Positions 9,731 through 20,235 of a stretch of DNA of 64,000 bases are shown piece by piece. The position numbers and the translations under genes are program-made. Source of the stretch: Leishmania donovani (lineage: Eukaryota > Euglenozoa > Kinetoplastea > Trypanosomatida > Trypanosomatidae); NCBI RefSeq assembly GCF_000227135.1, contig NC_018261.1:1250355-1314354 (forward strand), written 5' to 3'. Each line of letters starts with the position of its first letter. Position 1 is the stretch's first letter. Below the pieces are notes generated by a model. The model was not told where the DNA came from. It ran no database searches and saw nothing but the letters and a program-made list of their open reading frames with translations.

Positions 9731-11437
9731 ATGGAGTCCTCGGCGGCTGCGGCGGCGCCAACCACCTGTGTCTACGTTCTATCCGACGTCGATGGCTACA
9801 AGTACAAGCTCGTCATGCAGGGCGATCTCCAGCTTCTCACTGTGCGCAAGGTGAAGCGCTATCTCCAGCGAGCCGCAGGAATCGATCCTGCACAGCAGTT
9901 GCTCACCTTCAACAGCGTGGCACTCGACGACACGATGAGTGGGAAAGATGCCGGCTTCTTCGACGGAGCCATTCTGCGGCTGCAGCAGGTATCGTCATCC
10001 TCCGCAGCACTGGCACAATGCATCTCCGTGGACGGAGCATCGCCCTTCCACCGCGCACACGGTGGACCGGGCTGTTCTAGCTCGTTTACTGCTCTCCCTC
10101 GTGGTGAGCAGGACACAGGCACTCGCACCTCCCCTCGAGGTGACGGTTCTTTTTTCGCTGAAACATCGCCACGGCTGTCCGCGTCGGCGGCGACAGGGGT
10201 CGTGGGGGCTCCGCAGCTGATCAGCAGCCCTCGCGCTTTACCACCGCCGCTGAGGTGTCTATCACCGAACAAGTTGACAGGTGGTGCCGAGTGCGAGGCC
10301 TACGATGCAGCTTCCTGCAGGAGAAGGGGCGTGGTAGCCGGCGTGGCTTACTCCTCTCCGCCAGAACTCGCAGGCACTACTAGCGTCACGGTCAGCACAC
10401 CGCAAGTCATTCCAGGGAGGGCATCATCCGCCCCAAACGCAGATGGCGACGGCTTCCACGTGTACTACCGCGAGCTGGAAGAGAAAGTGGCGGCTCTCTC
10501 TCTCGACAACGTACGGCTGCGTGAGCAACTCCAAGTGGTGGCCCGGCAGGCGGCTGAGGCGTGCACGGATGGGAGGCACGAGGAGGAGGTGAAACGACTG
10601 AAGGCGGCCGTTGCAATGGCGCAAGAGGGCGTCAAGGACGCAGAGAGAGCTGCAGCAGATCGGTGGCGCGTCAAGGAGGAGGAGCTCGTCAAGGAGCTGG
10701 ACCTGCTGCGAGAGGAGCGACGCCGGTTTCACGAGGAATCCACCGCGCAGGAGGCGAAGCTGCAGGAACTGGTTCACTCGATGGAGGGCGAGATTCGCGG
10801 TCTAAAGTACGAGCTGCACGATAAGGATGAAGCACTACAGGCGGCCCGTCTCTCGCTGGCCGAGGCGCAAAGTGAAAAACGTTCACGGACGGACGTGGCG
10901 CGTCGCGGCGTCGACATTTGCCCGCGTGGCGAAGCCAACCACCCTTTCGCGCCAGCTGCATCTCGCCGTGCGAGAATTCCGCTGCACCAGCGCCAGCATG
11001 GCGGCAGTTCCAGCATTGACGAGTTGGCAGAAACGGCCTTGGAGTATCTGACGCAGGCCTTCGAGTCCGCCACGCCGCTGGTGCTTGAACCTGAGAACGA
11101 CACCTGCGTCGTCCCCGTAGCCAACGATTTGAAGGTGCTTGTCACGCTTGATCGAGAGACAGAGCGACTGTACTTGTACGTGACGCTCCTCAACCACCTG
11201 CCTTCGTCTCCTGTCCAACGGATGCAGCTATACGAGATGCTGCTGGAGGGTGCGTTGCTCGGCAAAGACATGGCCGGGGGCAGTGTCGGGGTGAGCCTCG
11301 AGTCGAACCTCGTGTTGATGAGCGTCTCAGCCAATCTACGTCACAGCGGCGCATCTGCGCTGGCAGCCACGGCGGCACCGTTTGTGAACGCGGCTCAGGC
11401 CTGGACGAAGAGCATTGACGTTTTGCTCAACAGCTGA
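9731..11437 (+). CDS. Ubiquitin-like / coiled-coil / CesT-like chaperone-fold protein
   Basis: The protein has 568 residues. Residues about 12-88 form a ubiquitin-like fold: strand, acidic turn, helix (TVRKVKRYLQRAAGID), then QQLLTFNSVALDD and a final strand (GAILRLQQ). Residues about 90-235 are low-complexity. Residues about 240-385 are a long coiled coil dense in Glu, Lys, Arg and Leu. Residues about 430-565 resemble the CesT/Tir type III secretion chaperone fold: an acidic first strand (LVLEPENDTCVV), central strands, a helix (LYEMLLEGALLG), a GG-S-VGVSLES hairpin and a final helix ending AAQAW. The start is the ATG at 9731, just after the trans-splice-type tract. The domain order suggests a scaffold or cytoskeletal/flagellar adaptor; that is inference. 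Confidence 0.9.
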   Translation: MESSAAAAAPTTCVYVLSDVDGYKYKLVMQGDLQLLTVRKVKRYLQRAAGIDPAQQLLTFNSVALDDTMSGKDAGFFDGAILRLQQVSSSSAALAQCISVDGASPFHRAHGGPGCSSSFTALPRGEQDTGTRTSPRGDGSFFAETSPRLSASAATGVVGAPQLISSPRALPPPLRCLSPNKLTGGAECEAYDAASCRRRGVVAGVAYSSPPELAGTTSVTVSTPQVIPGRASSAPNADGDGFHVYYRELEEKVAALSLDNVRLREQLQVVARQAAEACTDGRHEEEVKRLKAAVAMAQEGVKDAERAAADRWRVKEEELVKELDLLREERRRFHEESTAQEAKLQELVHSMEGEIRGLKYELHDKDEALQAARLSLAEAQSEKRSRTDVARRGVDICPRGEANHPFAPAASRRARIPLHQRQHGGSSSIDELAETALEYLTQAFESATPLVLEPENDTCVVPVANDLKVLVTLDRETERLYLYVTLLNHLPSSPVQRMQLYEMLLEGALLGKDMAGGSVGVSLESNLVLMSVSANLRHSGASALAATAAPFVNAAQAWTKSIDVLLNS

Positions 11438-12514
11438 AAGGGTATTTTGAGCAGCAGTGAATTAGAAGGAATCTGTGTCCCAGCAAGGACACAGAATCAT
11501 GGCATTGTAGCGCGTCAGTGAGGGCTTCGGGCGCGTTTCCCTCTTTTTTCCTTTTCTGTGCCACGGCCTGGTGTCATTATTCTGCCTTTGTCAGCACTCA
11601 CATCTGCAGCTGTGAGAAAAACGCAAACTCATCTGAAGAGAGCAGCTGCGAACAGCTGGAATTTCTCTCTTAGAGCTTGTTTGAACGGTACCCACGCATT
11701 ACTTCCCGAGGCTGAATCAGAGGCGCTCTCTGGGTCTTTGCCACCGGCACGGAGATCGCCGACCTGAAAGCCGCACGTGAAGGCGCACAAAAGGATGTTC
11801 ATGCGCCCTCTAGCTCTTATCCTGCTTGTCTCTGCTGCGTCTTCCTTCGACTCTGTGATTTATGTGATCTGCCTTTCACTTCCCTCCTCCCTGCTGCCAT
11901 TGGTGTTGCGCTAATGCACCAAATATCTCCAATTACTCGCGTCCACGCACGGACATGTGCCTGGGCAGAAGTGCATCAGCGGCACATCTCAGTTCGCTCT
12001 TTTTTTTTTTGCACATTCGCGAACTACACTTCTCTGCTCCCACGTTGTATTTTTCTCAACGGCGACACCGACTCGCAAGGGCCGTCCACCGTGTACATTT
12101 GAAGGCTGCGTACTGGTGCCCAAGGTTCAGGGCAGATTTAGAGTGCGGCGTTCCGCTTTGGGCATTGACGTGGATATCCTTCAGCACCTCACTTGCAGAC
12201 GGCGCCACGTGTCTTATCTGAAGTAGGTGGTATCGCACTCGTAGCGCCACTCTCCCCCCATCCCCTCTTTTCTTTTTCTTTAATGCATGGGTGTTGTCAC
12301 TGTCTTGTGTCCTGCTCAACGTGTGTTGCGTTTACTGTCTGTCTCTGTGGGTGTGCTGTCTTTCTCTTTTCTATTTATCACTGTTTCGCACTTGCAGTGC
12401 CGACCACTTCTATCACCTTCACTACCAGCTAGAACCGTGCGTGTATTACCGTTTCTCCCCTGTCGCTGCTGTATTCCGCTGATTACGGCGCACCTATTTT
12501 TCTTGTGCGGCTAG
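11438..12514 (+). other. Intergenic region
   Basis: About 1.1 kb without a supported gene. Long T/C tracts at 11540-11557, 11999-12010, 12263-12281 and 12358-12380 look like processing signals. A CTAG ends one base before the next start codon, so the exact acceptor is unclear. Confidence 0.6.
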
Positions 12515-14374
12515 ATGACGGCGTCAGCGCACCAAGTGACGAGGCTCTTCCTCGTTCTTTGCGGCTCTTCTTCACCGGAGTCGTGCACCGCTGCCGCCGC
12601 CAAGGACGTGACTTTTCTGGAACTACCGTGCATCCCTGTAGCAACGGCCAACTCCACAGAGAGCGGCGGGTGCGCTAGTGCTCCGCCGCGACCTCTCGTA
12701 TCGCCTGCTGTACATCTCGGCCGTCAAACGCCGTTTCTCTCCTCGTCGCTGCAAAACGACCGCGCCTGGTCGCGTGCACTGCTGGAGGTGACAACGTGGT
12801 GCATAGAGGGGCTTCCCTCAACCTCGTACGATGGCGTCGTTCCTGTCGACGCCGCTACGTTGCCCTTTGCCGGGGTGCGCGTGCGACTCTGCGGTAAGGG
12901 TCGCCCCATTCGCGTCGTGCCAAGTGGAGCAGCCGGCGAGCGGGAAAGCACTACTCTCACAGAGCGTGGAAGCTACACATGGCTGCAACACGGCGATGTT
13001 CTCGAGTTTGGCACTCAGGCGCAAGTACGCCTGTTGGCAGTGCACGTCCGTGTAGGGCATGCCGCCGAACTGGTCCAACATGCATCCTTTGTGTGGATCA
13101 CCTCTTCTTCGAAATCCACGAGCGCTACAGGGGTTGCCGTCAGCAATGTTGACGCGCAGCCGACGATGACGGCGGTGCCTACGGCGCTATGGTTCGCGGG
13201 CCCCTACGAGTGGTCTGCCGTGCCGAAGTTCCTAAAGTCGAAGATGCTACAGGAAGCCGAGCAGCTGACTCTTTACATGCACGATAGAGACGCTTACCGC
13301 CTTAAGAAGGCCGCTGCAGACACAGCAAGCATCAGCGAGTCGAATCGACTACGCTATGGCGGCTTCGACAGAAAGGGCACGAAGGGAACTGCGATACGAG
13401 TATCACCTTGGGTCGAGAGCGAGAGACGCACCCATGCGGAGGAAGTTCTGGTGACATCTTCGCCCCACTGCAGCGAATTCGGCTACAGGGCGAGTGCCGC
13501 AGCGGAGGAGCGCGAAATGGACGCGGCTACGCCGACGACGAGATCTCAGCAACAGCAGCCGCAGCAGCAGCTCACCCTGTTGACGGCGAGCTCGCCCTCG
13601 AACATCCTGGCGGAGTGGGGGCAAACACGAAACGCACCTGCTGAAACGGCCAGTTCACCGTCGCTGTCTGCCGCGCGGGAGCGCGGCAGCGTTGTCGCGG
13701 CTGTCTCCCATCCCAGGTTCCCCTCACAGCCGCAGCAGAAGGACGGTTGCGGCTCTGATGCAGCGCCGCGGCCGACGGCGCCACCACCGTTGCGTGCATC
13801 TCTTCAGCACCGCCGGAACTGCGGTTCTACGGTGTATAGTCTTAGCACCTTATCGGAAACGATGGATGACAAGTTGAACGAGGCTTTGCTTAACTTGGAG
13901 GACGGCGGTAACGAAGTGGGTGAGGCACTGGTGGAGCGGCGCGAGAAAGAAGCTTTTCTTATTGTCACGGAGGAAGACTTGAGCGGCACCCGCATATCGT
14001 CGGCAGAGGAGCTGATGGCCAGCGCAAGTCAGCGAACTGGGTTGGATGACGGTGCAGAGGATCACGGCAACGTCCTAGGCAACACCCCGGCGTCTAAACG
14101 GTGGTCTTTGAAGCGAGGACGAGGAGAGGCAGCCCGTGGCCGGCGGATATCGCGCTCCGGCAATCGCCGGGCATTCCGTGAAGGTGGCGATGGCCGCCGC
14201 TTGTCGCGCGGCGGTTGGGCTAAGTCGACCTGCGGTGCTGAGCTCTTGCAATCCATGTGCGACGACGCCGAAAATGCTCCTCCTCCGCAGCACCTGACGC
14301 GCGCGGATATTCGACGAAGACACTCTAATCAGCCCCCACAGGAAGATTCGCAGGTTGTATTTTTTGATCATTAG
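12515..14374 (+). CDS. FHA-like N-terminal domain protein, 619 aa
   Basis: The most structured part is residues about 85-190. The order of strands with a SYTWLQHGDVLEFG loop (x-G-D-x-l-x-F-G) is typical of a forkhead-associated or SMAD/FHA phosphopeptide-binding fold. Residues about 225-270 form a helical segment (YEWSAVPKFLKSKML). Beyond residue 270 the chain is low-complexity: a Gln run near 345, acidic and Ser patches, and an Arg/Gly-rich stretch around 530-570. The protein ends in an acidic-hydrophobic motif, QVVFFDH. An N-terminal FHA domain plus a long disordered tail is also the architecture of Nbs1-type DNA-damage proteins, but no BRCT domain or Mre11-binding motif is visible, so I do not assign that role. 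The stop codon is only 16 nt before SIDER2 copy C. Confidence 0.88.
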   Translation: MTASAHQVTRLFLVLCGSSSPESCTAAAAKDVTFLELPCIPVATANSTESGGCASAPPRPLVSPAVHLGRQTPFLSSSLQNDRAWSRALLEVTTWCIEGLPSTSYDGVVPVDAATLPFAGVRVRLCGKGRPIRVVPSGAAGERESTTLTERGSYTWLQHGDVLEFGTQAQVRLLAVHVRVGHAAELVQHASFVWITSSSKSTSATGVAVSNVDAQPTMTAVPTALWFAGPYEWSAVPKFLKSKMLQEAEQLTLYMHDRDAYRLKKAAADTASISESNRLRYGGFDRKGTKGTAIRVSPWVESERRTHAEEVLVTSSPHCSEFGYRASAAAEEREMDAATPTTRSQQQQPQQQLTLLTASSPSNILAEWGQTRNAPAETASSPSLSAARERGSVVAAVSHPRFPSQPQQKDGCGSDAAPRPTAPPPLRASLQHRRNCGSTVYSLSTLSETMDDKLNEALLNLEDGGNEVGEALVERREKEAFLIVTEEDLSGTRISSAEELMASASQRTGLDDGAEDHGNVLGNTPASKRWSLKRGRGEAARGRRISRSGNRRAFREGGDGRRLSRGGWAKSTCGAELLQSMCDDAENAPPPQHLTRADIRRRHSNQPPQEDSQVVFFDH

Positions 14375-14390
14375 AGTATCAGACCACCCT

Positions 14391-14806
14391 GATGACGAAT
14401 GGAGCCACACCTCACCGTGCGCGGCATCTCAGGGTCCAGTGCACTTCCCCACCCCTCCCCCCCCGCACAAACACACACACACATTATGTCTGTGTGCGGA
14501 GGAGCGAAGCGGCCCCTTCCACCCCACCCCCCACCCCCTACCTCTGCTAATGCCGAACTACCTCCGGCCGTGACAAGATCCAGTACCCACAGCGTAGGGA
14601 TGTCAGTGCGATGTATCGCTGCTGACGCCGGCGGTGTAGTCGTGGATGGGCGCGGCTGTGATGCGACCAGCGAGGCACTGGTGGGTAGGGTTTGAGGCAA
14701 AGGCCACGCTCTCCGATGGCCGGGTCGGCGCACTGCTGCAAGGCGCGTCTGTGCGACTGCTTCGCACGCACGCGACGTGCCCGCTGTGGCAGCCCCGGGG
14801 GCGTAG
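14391..14806 (+). mobile_element. SIDER2 retroposon, copy C
   Basis: It starts GATGACGAATGG, missing part of the usual leader, then has the two signature blocks near 14433 and 14575. It ends GTGCCCGCTGTGGCAGCCCC plus a short G-run, after which the sequence diverges. The insertion begins 16 nt after the stop codon of the FHA-like gene, so nearly all of the proximal 3'UTR of that mRNA is retroposon. Confidence 0.87.
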
Positions 14807-17029
14807 CGTTGAATGCAGCGCACGTTTGTGCGGCAGCGAGTGGACACATCGGAGGGAAAGCAGTCCAAAAAAAAATCAAAGCCTAGTCAGCGAGCCAGGG
14901 CTCAAGCGAAGGAAACAAAGTGAGATGCGTGCTGGGGCGAGGCGCTGGTCGGTATGTTTCAGTTCTTTCGTGTGCTGTGTCTTTTGTGTGGCACAAATCG
15001 CTGAGTTTTTCCTGTACGGCGGTGCGCCTTACCTGTTCTGAGTTCCGGTTTTACCACACACCAGTAAATGTGTCTCTCTCTGCCTGTATCGTTTTCTACA
15101 AGCATGTCATGCTTTCTCTTATCTGTATATATATATATGTCTTGCTGCAGAGCAGAGAGGAAGAATGTGCATTAGCGTGCATGAGCAGTCACGTGCCCAT
15201 CTGCGCTGCTTCCGAAACAAACAAAAGTCGGAAAGATGATGTCGTCACGAGGGTCAGCAAAGGATCTACTCGAAAGGCCCGTGCGATGCTGCTCACGATC
15301 TCAGCAAGTTGCCTGTCGTGGATGACGCGTGAGAAAGTTGGGTGTGCCGAAACCCAATCATTAACGAAGGTGGAGGGGAAAGCCCCAGTGCTCAAAAAAT
15401 TTGTGTCGGTCTCTTACTCGTGCTTCTGGAGATCGGCTTACGAACAAGGACCTCGTGCAATGCGCGGTGTGCGCGTGCGGTGGTGTTGAGGCTCATGCAG
15501 CGCGACTGTCATCTTTCCCCCTCTCCTCCTTTTTTTTTGACGGTTTTGCATCACCCGATAACCATCATATATACGATAATACTGCGCGTCTGCTCGCACG
15601 GCCCAGAGAACATTGTGGTGTGATTTGAAGGTTGCTGCTGGGTTCGTGGAGTGCTTTCGATTGGACAGCGTGGTTCCCCCCTTCCCCTCCACCCTCTCTT
15701 CCCCACCCACCCATCCCGGTGCGCAACTCTCCTTCCATGTCAAACCACACGCGCGATCCCGTCCTCATTTCCATTTCCCCCTTTCCTCCTAGTCAAAGCC
15801 TCTCGACACGTCGTGACGGTGCCGGCCCGTCGTTTGCACACACGCACCTCTCTCTCCCTTCACTGTATCCCTTGCGTCTACCTTTCCTCCTCCCTTTTCC
15901 TCTCCCTCTTTCCTTCTGTGCCTAAGGAGGCGTACCGCAGAAGCGCGTGCGTTGCTCTGTGTGTGGGCGCCTTTATTAGTATTTGTTGTTGACTATTTGA
16001 TTATTATTAATCTTACTCTCTTCGCGTGAGTGTGTGTGCCCGAATTGGCGAGTAGGCTTCGGAGGAGCACTGGCAAGGACCTTCCCTGTGTGTTACCATC
16101 CTTTCTTGTTTCTTTCTTGTCGTTGCCTTCGGTACGCGAAACCAAACAAGAAGAAGCGGTACCGCCGAGCAACCACCAAGAGGTCTTCAGAGGGTGACAG
16201 CGCACAGTCGCTGGGCCTTTCGGGATTTGGGCAGCAACGTTCTTTGTCTTCTCTATCAAAAAAAAAAAAAAACAGAAAACAAAAGACGCACAGGCTACCG
16301 CAAAGCTGCCAGGAACGCAAGCCATCATAAAAAAGGCGGAAGTAATATAAATACGATACGACGCCAGACTCATACTCACACGCACACCCACACCTCTGCT
16401 CATTGTACTTCTCTCGCGACTTGGTCGTCCACACTCTTGTGGTCTGTCTTGCTGTCTTGGAGTTGTTTGCAGCACACCCTCTCTCTATATATATTTGTGT
16501 GTGTGTGTGTGTCATCATTACGCTGTCGTTGTAATCGGTGTTGTCGCTCTTTTTTTGTCTTGGCTATCGGCATCTCCCTCCTTCGTTTGTTTGTGGTGTC
16601 TCTCCGTACCACGGTCACCACCATCCCCACCCCTTCGATCACTCCAGCCGGGATTCCGCGTATCACTTCTGTTGTTTGTATCACTGTCTTGCTTGCTTTC
16701 TTTCCAACCGATTCGTTGAGCATTACTGTCGCCCCGTATCTTCCTCTCTCGTTTCTGCTGCTTCGCGTTGTTTGCACCCTTGTCCTCTGAAGTCACATAC
16801 ACGCACACCTTCCTATCTTCCTCCCCCCCCGTCTAGTCACCTCTCCGCATCTGCGCCGAGGTGTGCCGTCACGTGCTTCTCACACGTGCAACTTGAGCGA
16901 GTCGGCGCTCCGACGGCTACGTAACCTGAAAAGCCAGCCAGAGGCGTTGCCAAATTAAAACAAAGAAAAAATAGCGACACATCGGTTCGTGGGCAGGCGA
17001 AGCAGCAGCAAAAAAAAATCGAAACAAAA
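14807..17029 (+). other. Long intergenic region, no gene seen
   Basis: The 2.2 kb contain TA repeats (15127-15138, 16486-16494), a TG repeat at 16495-16511, A-runs (16259-16272) and many T/C tracts. The open frame at 14920-15489 crosses a TATATATA tract and has no domain-like pattern, so I do not call it. The A-rich leader at 16960-17029 directly precedes the next start codon. Confidence 0.55.
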
Positions 17030-18562
17030 ATGTTCCGCGTGTTCTCAGGTAGTTGCATGTCCCTCGAGGACATGGACACAGTTCTGCGTTCCAACTTAGT
17101 AGAGCACCCGCACTTGCTGGGCCCTGGCGCAGACTTCTTCACTGAATCCGGCGAGCCGGTCCGCCCGCAGCCTGGGGCGCACACGTTCCAAAAGGTTTTC
17201 TCCGGCAGCGCTCTTGACCTGAACGCTGGCAATGCGGAAGTCTCTGATGAAGACGTGACGGCGACAAGCCCGCTGGGGCAGGGGTCACGCGTCATCCCAC
17301 CCAGTAGCATCCTGAATCAAATCTCCACGGAAAACGAAAAAGAGAAGGCCCGCGCCGCGAAGATGAAGATCCACGTTCTCGTGGTCGGCGAGAGTGGATA
17401 CTTGGCGAGTCACGTTGTGGCCAAACTGCTCGATGCAGGGTACAGCGTACGCATGACGGTTCCGGATGCCGCGCGACAGCAGAAGCAGATAGACCTCTAC
17501 GGCGCGAGCCGCGATGTGGCCCAGCGCCTCACCATCCTGCAGGCAGACGTCACAAACTCCAACTCGCTGCGTGATGCCATCCGCGGTTGCCGTTACATAA
17601 TTCACTGTGGGTGTTCTAGCGCTTCCCCGCAGGCGAAGGACCTGGTGGCGCTCTACACCAAGGCGATCCGAGCTCTTTTTGATGGCATTCGCCTCTCCGG
17701 CAAGTCGACAGTGAAGCGAGTCGTACTCACCGGCGCCGCGTCATCGATTGTGCATATCACGGAGTGCGACCCTCCGTCGGGACTGTTTGATGAGAGCAAC
17801 TGGAACAGCGTAGCTACCCCCGAGGATGACCCGCTGCCTTTTGCGAAGCTTGTCTTCGAGCGGGAGGCCTGGCGGCTGCGGCAGATGATGGGCGTGGAGT
17901 TGGTGGTGTTGCTCCCCTCTATCTCCATCGGTCCAAGTCTGACAGACGAGACAAGTGAGGCGATGGTCACCATCGAAGGGCTCGCGAACTCTTCCAAGTA
18001 CTTTCCGTTCTGTCCGAACCTTAGCTGGAACTTTGTAGACGTGCGCGACGTCGCGGACGCGCACGTGCGTGCGCTGGAGGTGGCAGAGGTGCGGGACCAG
18101 CGCATCATCATCTCCAACGAGTGCGTCAGCTTGCCAGAGCTGTGCCGCATGATGAAGCAGCTGTGCCCGCAGTTGACACCCCCAACGCACACGGCGTGGA
18201 CGTTTGTGACGCTCGGTATTGCAACGGTAGTGCTGTGGAACAGCGTGAATCTTCGCTTTCTGTGGCGCAGTCTGGGCGTCCGCAAGCGCCTTGACAACCG
18301 CCGCGCCAAGGAGCAGCTCGGCGTTTCCTTCACACCCATGCAGCAAACCCTTCGCGACTGCCTAGACCAGATGTCGCGGTCGGCCAAGGCAAACGCAGAC
18401 GCCGAGGCGGCTGCCGCGGCGCAGCGCACGTCCACTAACGGCAAGCGGAAGGCTGCAGCTGCCCCGTCCTCCTTGCGACTGGTCAGCCCTGCGGTGGTGC
18501 TGTCCCTGTTCACTCTCGCCGCTGCCGGCGCGGCAGTGGCGCGGTACGTTAAGCGAAAGTGA
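17030..18562 (+). CDS. Extended SDR / dihydroflavonol-4-reductase-like protein lacking catalytic Tyr
   Basis: The protein has 510 residues. An N-terminal extension of about 110 residues precedes the Rossmann fold. The nucleotide-binding loop is G120-x-x-G123-x-x-A126. Residues GCRYIIHCGCS and VKRVVLTGAASS align with the strand-4 and strand-5 motifs of DFR-like extended SDRs. The helix normally carrying Y-x3-K reads LPFAK, with K273 and the downstream E-x3-W kept but Leu269 where the catalytic Tyr should be. The TGAAS segment also differs from the usual TSS. Residues about 385-405 and 483-505 are hydrophobic helices, the last followed by RYVKRK, so the protein is probably membrane-bound. I infer a cofactor-binding protein with lost or changed chemistry. 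Confidence 0.93.
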   Translation: MFRVFSGSCMSLEDMDTVLRSNLVEHPHLLGPGADFFTESGEPVRPQPGAHTFQKVFSGSALDLNAGNAEVSDEDVTATSPLGQGSRVIPPSSILNQISTENEKEKARAAKMKIHVLVVGESGYLASHVVAKLLDAGYSVRMTVPDAARQQKQIDLYGASRDVAQRLTILQADVTNSNSLRDAIRGCRYIIHCGCSSASPQAKDLVALYTKAIRALFDGIRLSGKSTVKRVVLTGAASSIVHITECDPPSGLFDESNWNSVATPEDDPLPFAKLVFEREAWRLRQMMGVELVVLLPSISIGPSLTDETSEAMVTIEGLANSSKYFPFCPNLSWNFVDVRDVADAHVRALEVAEVRDQRIIISNECVSLPELCRMMKQLCPQLTPPTHTAWTFVTLGIATVVLWNSVNLRFLWRSLGVRKRLDNRRAKEQLGVSFTPMQQTLRDCLDQMSRSAKANADAEAAAAAQRTSTNGKRKAAAAPSSLRLVSPAVVLSLFTLAAAGAAVARYVKRK

Positions 18563-19624
18563 GAGGAGCATGAGCCCAGCAGTTGAAGCGAAGATGAAGA
18601 CACCGGTGTCAGACCTTGCGCGGCCGTGCAAGATGCTCTGCTGCTCGCTGCCCCCTTGCGCTTTTCGTTGTACCTTCACTGTCTGTGTGTGTGTGTGTGT
18701 GTGTCTCCGCTCTGCCCCGGCTAAGGCCCGCCCGCCACCTCTTCGTTGTTTTGATGCTTCGGTTGGTGTGCTCGTTTTTTTTTTCGTACTTCCTTTCATC
18801 TCCGTTCCTGATCTGCCTTTGCTTCTTCTTGTCCCTCCCCCGATACACGTGCATCAACACCACCCTGCCTGCCTACTGGGCGTCGCTGGTTTCTATATTT
18901 TCCCTGGGCTCGTCTCTGCTGGGCCCTGTGTTCTCGTTTCCTTTGATCTTCGTCTTCTCTCTGTATCTCCACACTACTTCTTGTAGCGCTAAGCTGCCCC
19001 CCCCCTCTGCCAGCATCAATGTGAGCAGGCGATGTCGGAATCACGACGAGGGAGCGAAAGAGGAGGGGATACCGTACATGCATACACAGACACATTGTGG
19101 AACGCCCCTTCTGGCCTCTCGCTCTCCCCCTTACATCGCGTGCCTTCTCTCTTTTTTTTCCTGTTCACGCGTGTGCCTGTTCGCGAACGATTGATGTCTC
19201 CAACCATGTTGATTTCGCGAACCTCAGCCAGGCGGTTGAGCTGCTGCCTTTTTGTTTTCGTGGCCGCGTTTCTATTTTTGGTTTTCTACTCGCTGCCGCT
19301 CCCTGTGCGAAATGGATGCGCAGGAGACAAGAGCCGAAGCAAGCGCAGGCCATGGTGAGTAGTCAGAGGGATGAGCGAGAGTGGCGAGAGCAAGAGCAAG
19401 GAGATGGTGGGCATTATCACTGACGCCTTCCATAAACTCGCTGCTGCTCGCTTATTCGTGCGCGATGCAGACGATCGCGTGAACCAAAGCAAAGGAAAGG
19501 GCCACTCGGCATAAACAGCACGTTCTCTCGCATGAATCGTACGTCCTCCCACCCACACCCACACCCACCGCTCGAGCTCGCTTCCTTGTTTCCGGTTTCT
19601 ATTTTTGGTTTCTGTATTGATATC
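18563..19624 (+). other. Intergenic region, first part of a 5.6-kb gene-free stretch
   Basis: TG repeats (18685-18703), T-runs (18774-18785) and C/T tracts dominate. No coding pattern. Confidence 0.55.
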
Positions 19625-20235
19625 CACCTATAATGGCGGAAGTCGACAGATGCAGGCAGCGAGCCCTCCTCCAAAGACAAGGACGTGCCCGTGGAAGATG
19701 GCCCGAGAGCGCGAAAACGCGAGCACTGCGCGCAGGTGCTCTCGGGTGCAGCTGGCATAGTGTATGACGCCCATGCAAGGCAGCGGGGTGTCAACAGAGC
19801 AGCAGCCACGGACGGCACAGGCAAGAGGGGATCCGCCACACTGATACACCGCAAAGTGCGCATATGCGCGACTGACGGCATCTGCTGCGTCCGGCTGGTG
19901 TAAGCTGATGAGGAACAGGTGCACGTAGGCATGTGGAGCTCCACCCGATCACCGAACTGCGCCGTCGGGTCCTCCAGACTCCCATGTGGAGGGTCGCCGC
20001 ATCACATTGTGGAATGCCGCGGCCTGAGGCGCCTTCCTGCTCGAGCTCACCCGGCATGTACGCCGGCCACCCACCTCTTTCCCCCCCCCTACCGTGTTAC
20101 CCGCGGCACGGACACCCCCGCCACTGCCGTGGAGCAGGGCCCTGGACGCGGCCCGGTGCAACTGCAGCCGGCCCGCCCTCGACGACCAGGATGTGGGCGT
20201 CGCGCGACAATGGCCGGGTGAGCTGTGATTAGGTG
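19625..20235. other. GC-rich island of unknown nature
   Basis: About 600 nt lack the T/C-rich, simple-repeat character of the surrounding spacer and have codon-like composition on both strands, but frames are interrupted. On the + strand the segment near 19960-20045 reads C-x6-C..HHIVEC, which recalls the Cys/His motif at the end of non-LTR retroposon proteins. On the - strand a frame at 19924-19628 is also protein-like. It could be a decayed ingi-related element or another pseudogene; I cannot decide. Confidence 0.3.

Noticed and set aside
14920..15489. 189-aa open frame
   Set aside because: It crosses a TATATATA tract and has no domain or codon pattern; probable chance frame.
15189..15489. 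tRNA or small nuclear RNA gene in the 2.2-kb spacer
   Set aside because: I looked for A/B-box-like blocks and cloverleaf arms and found none that I could support by eye.
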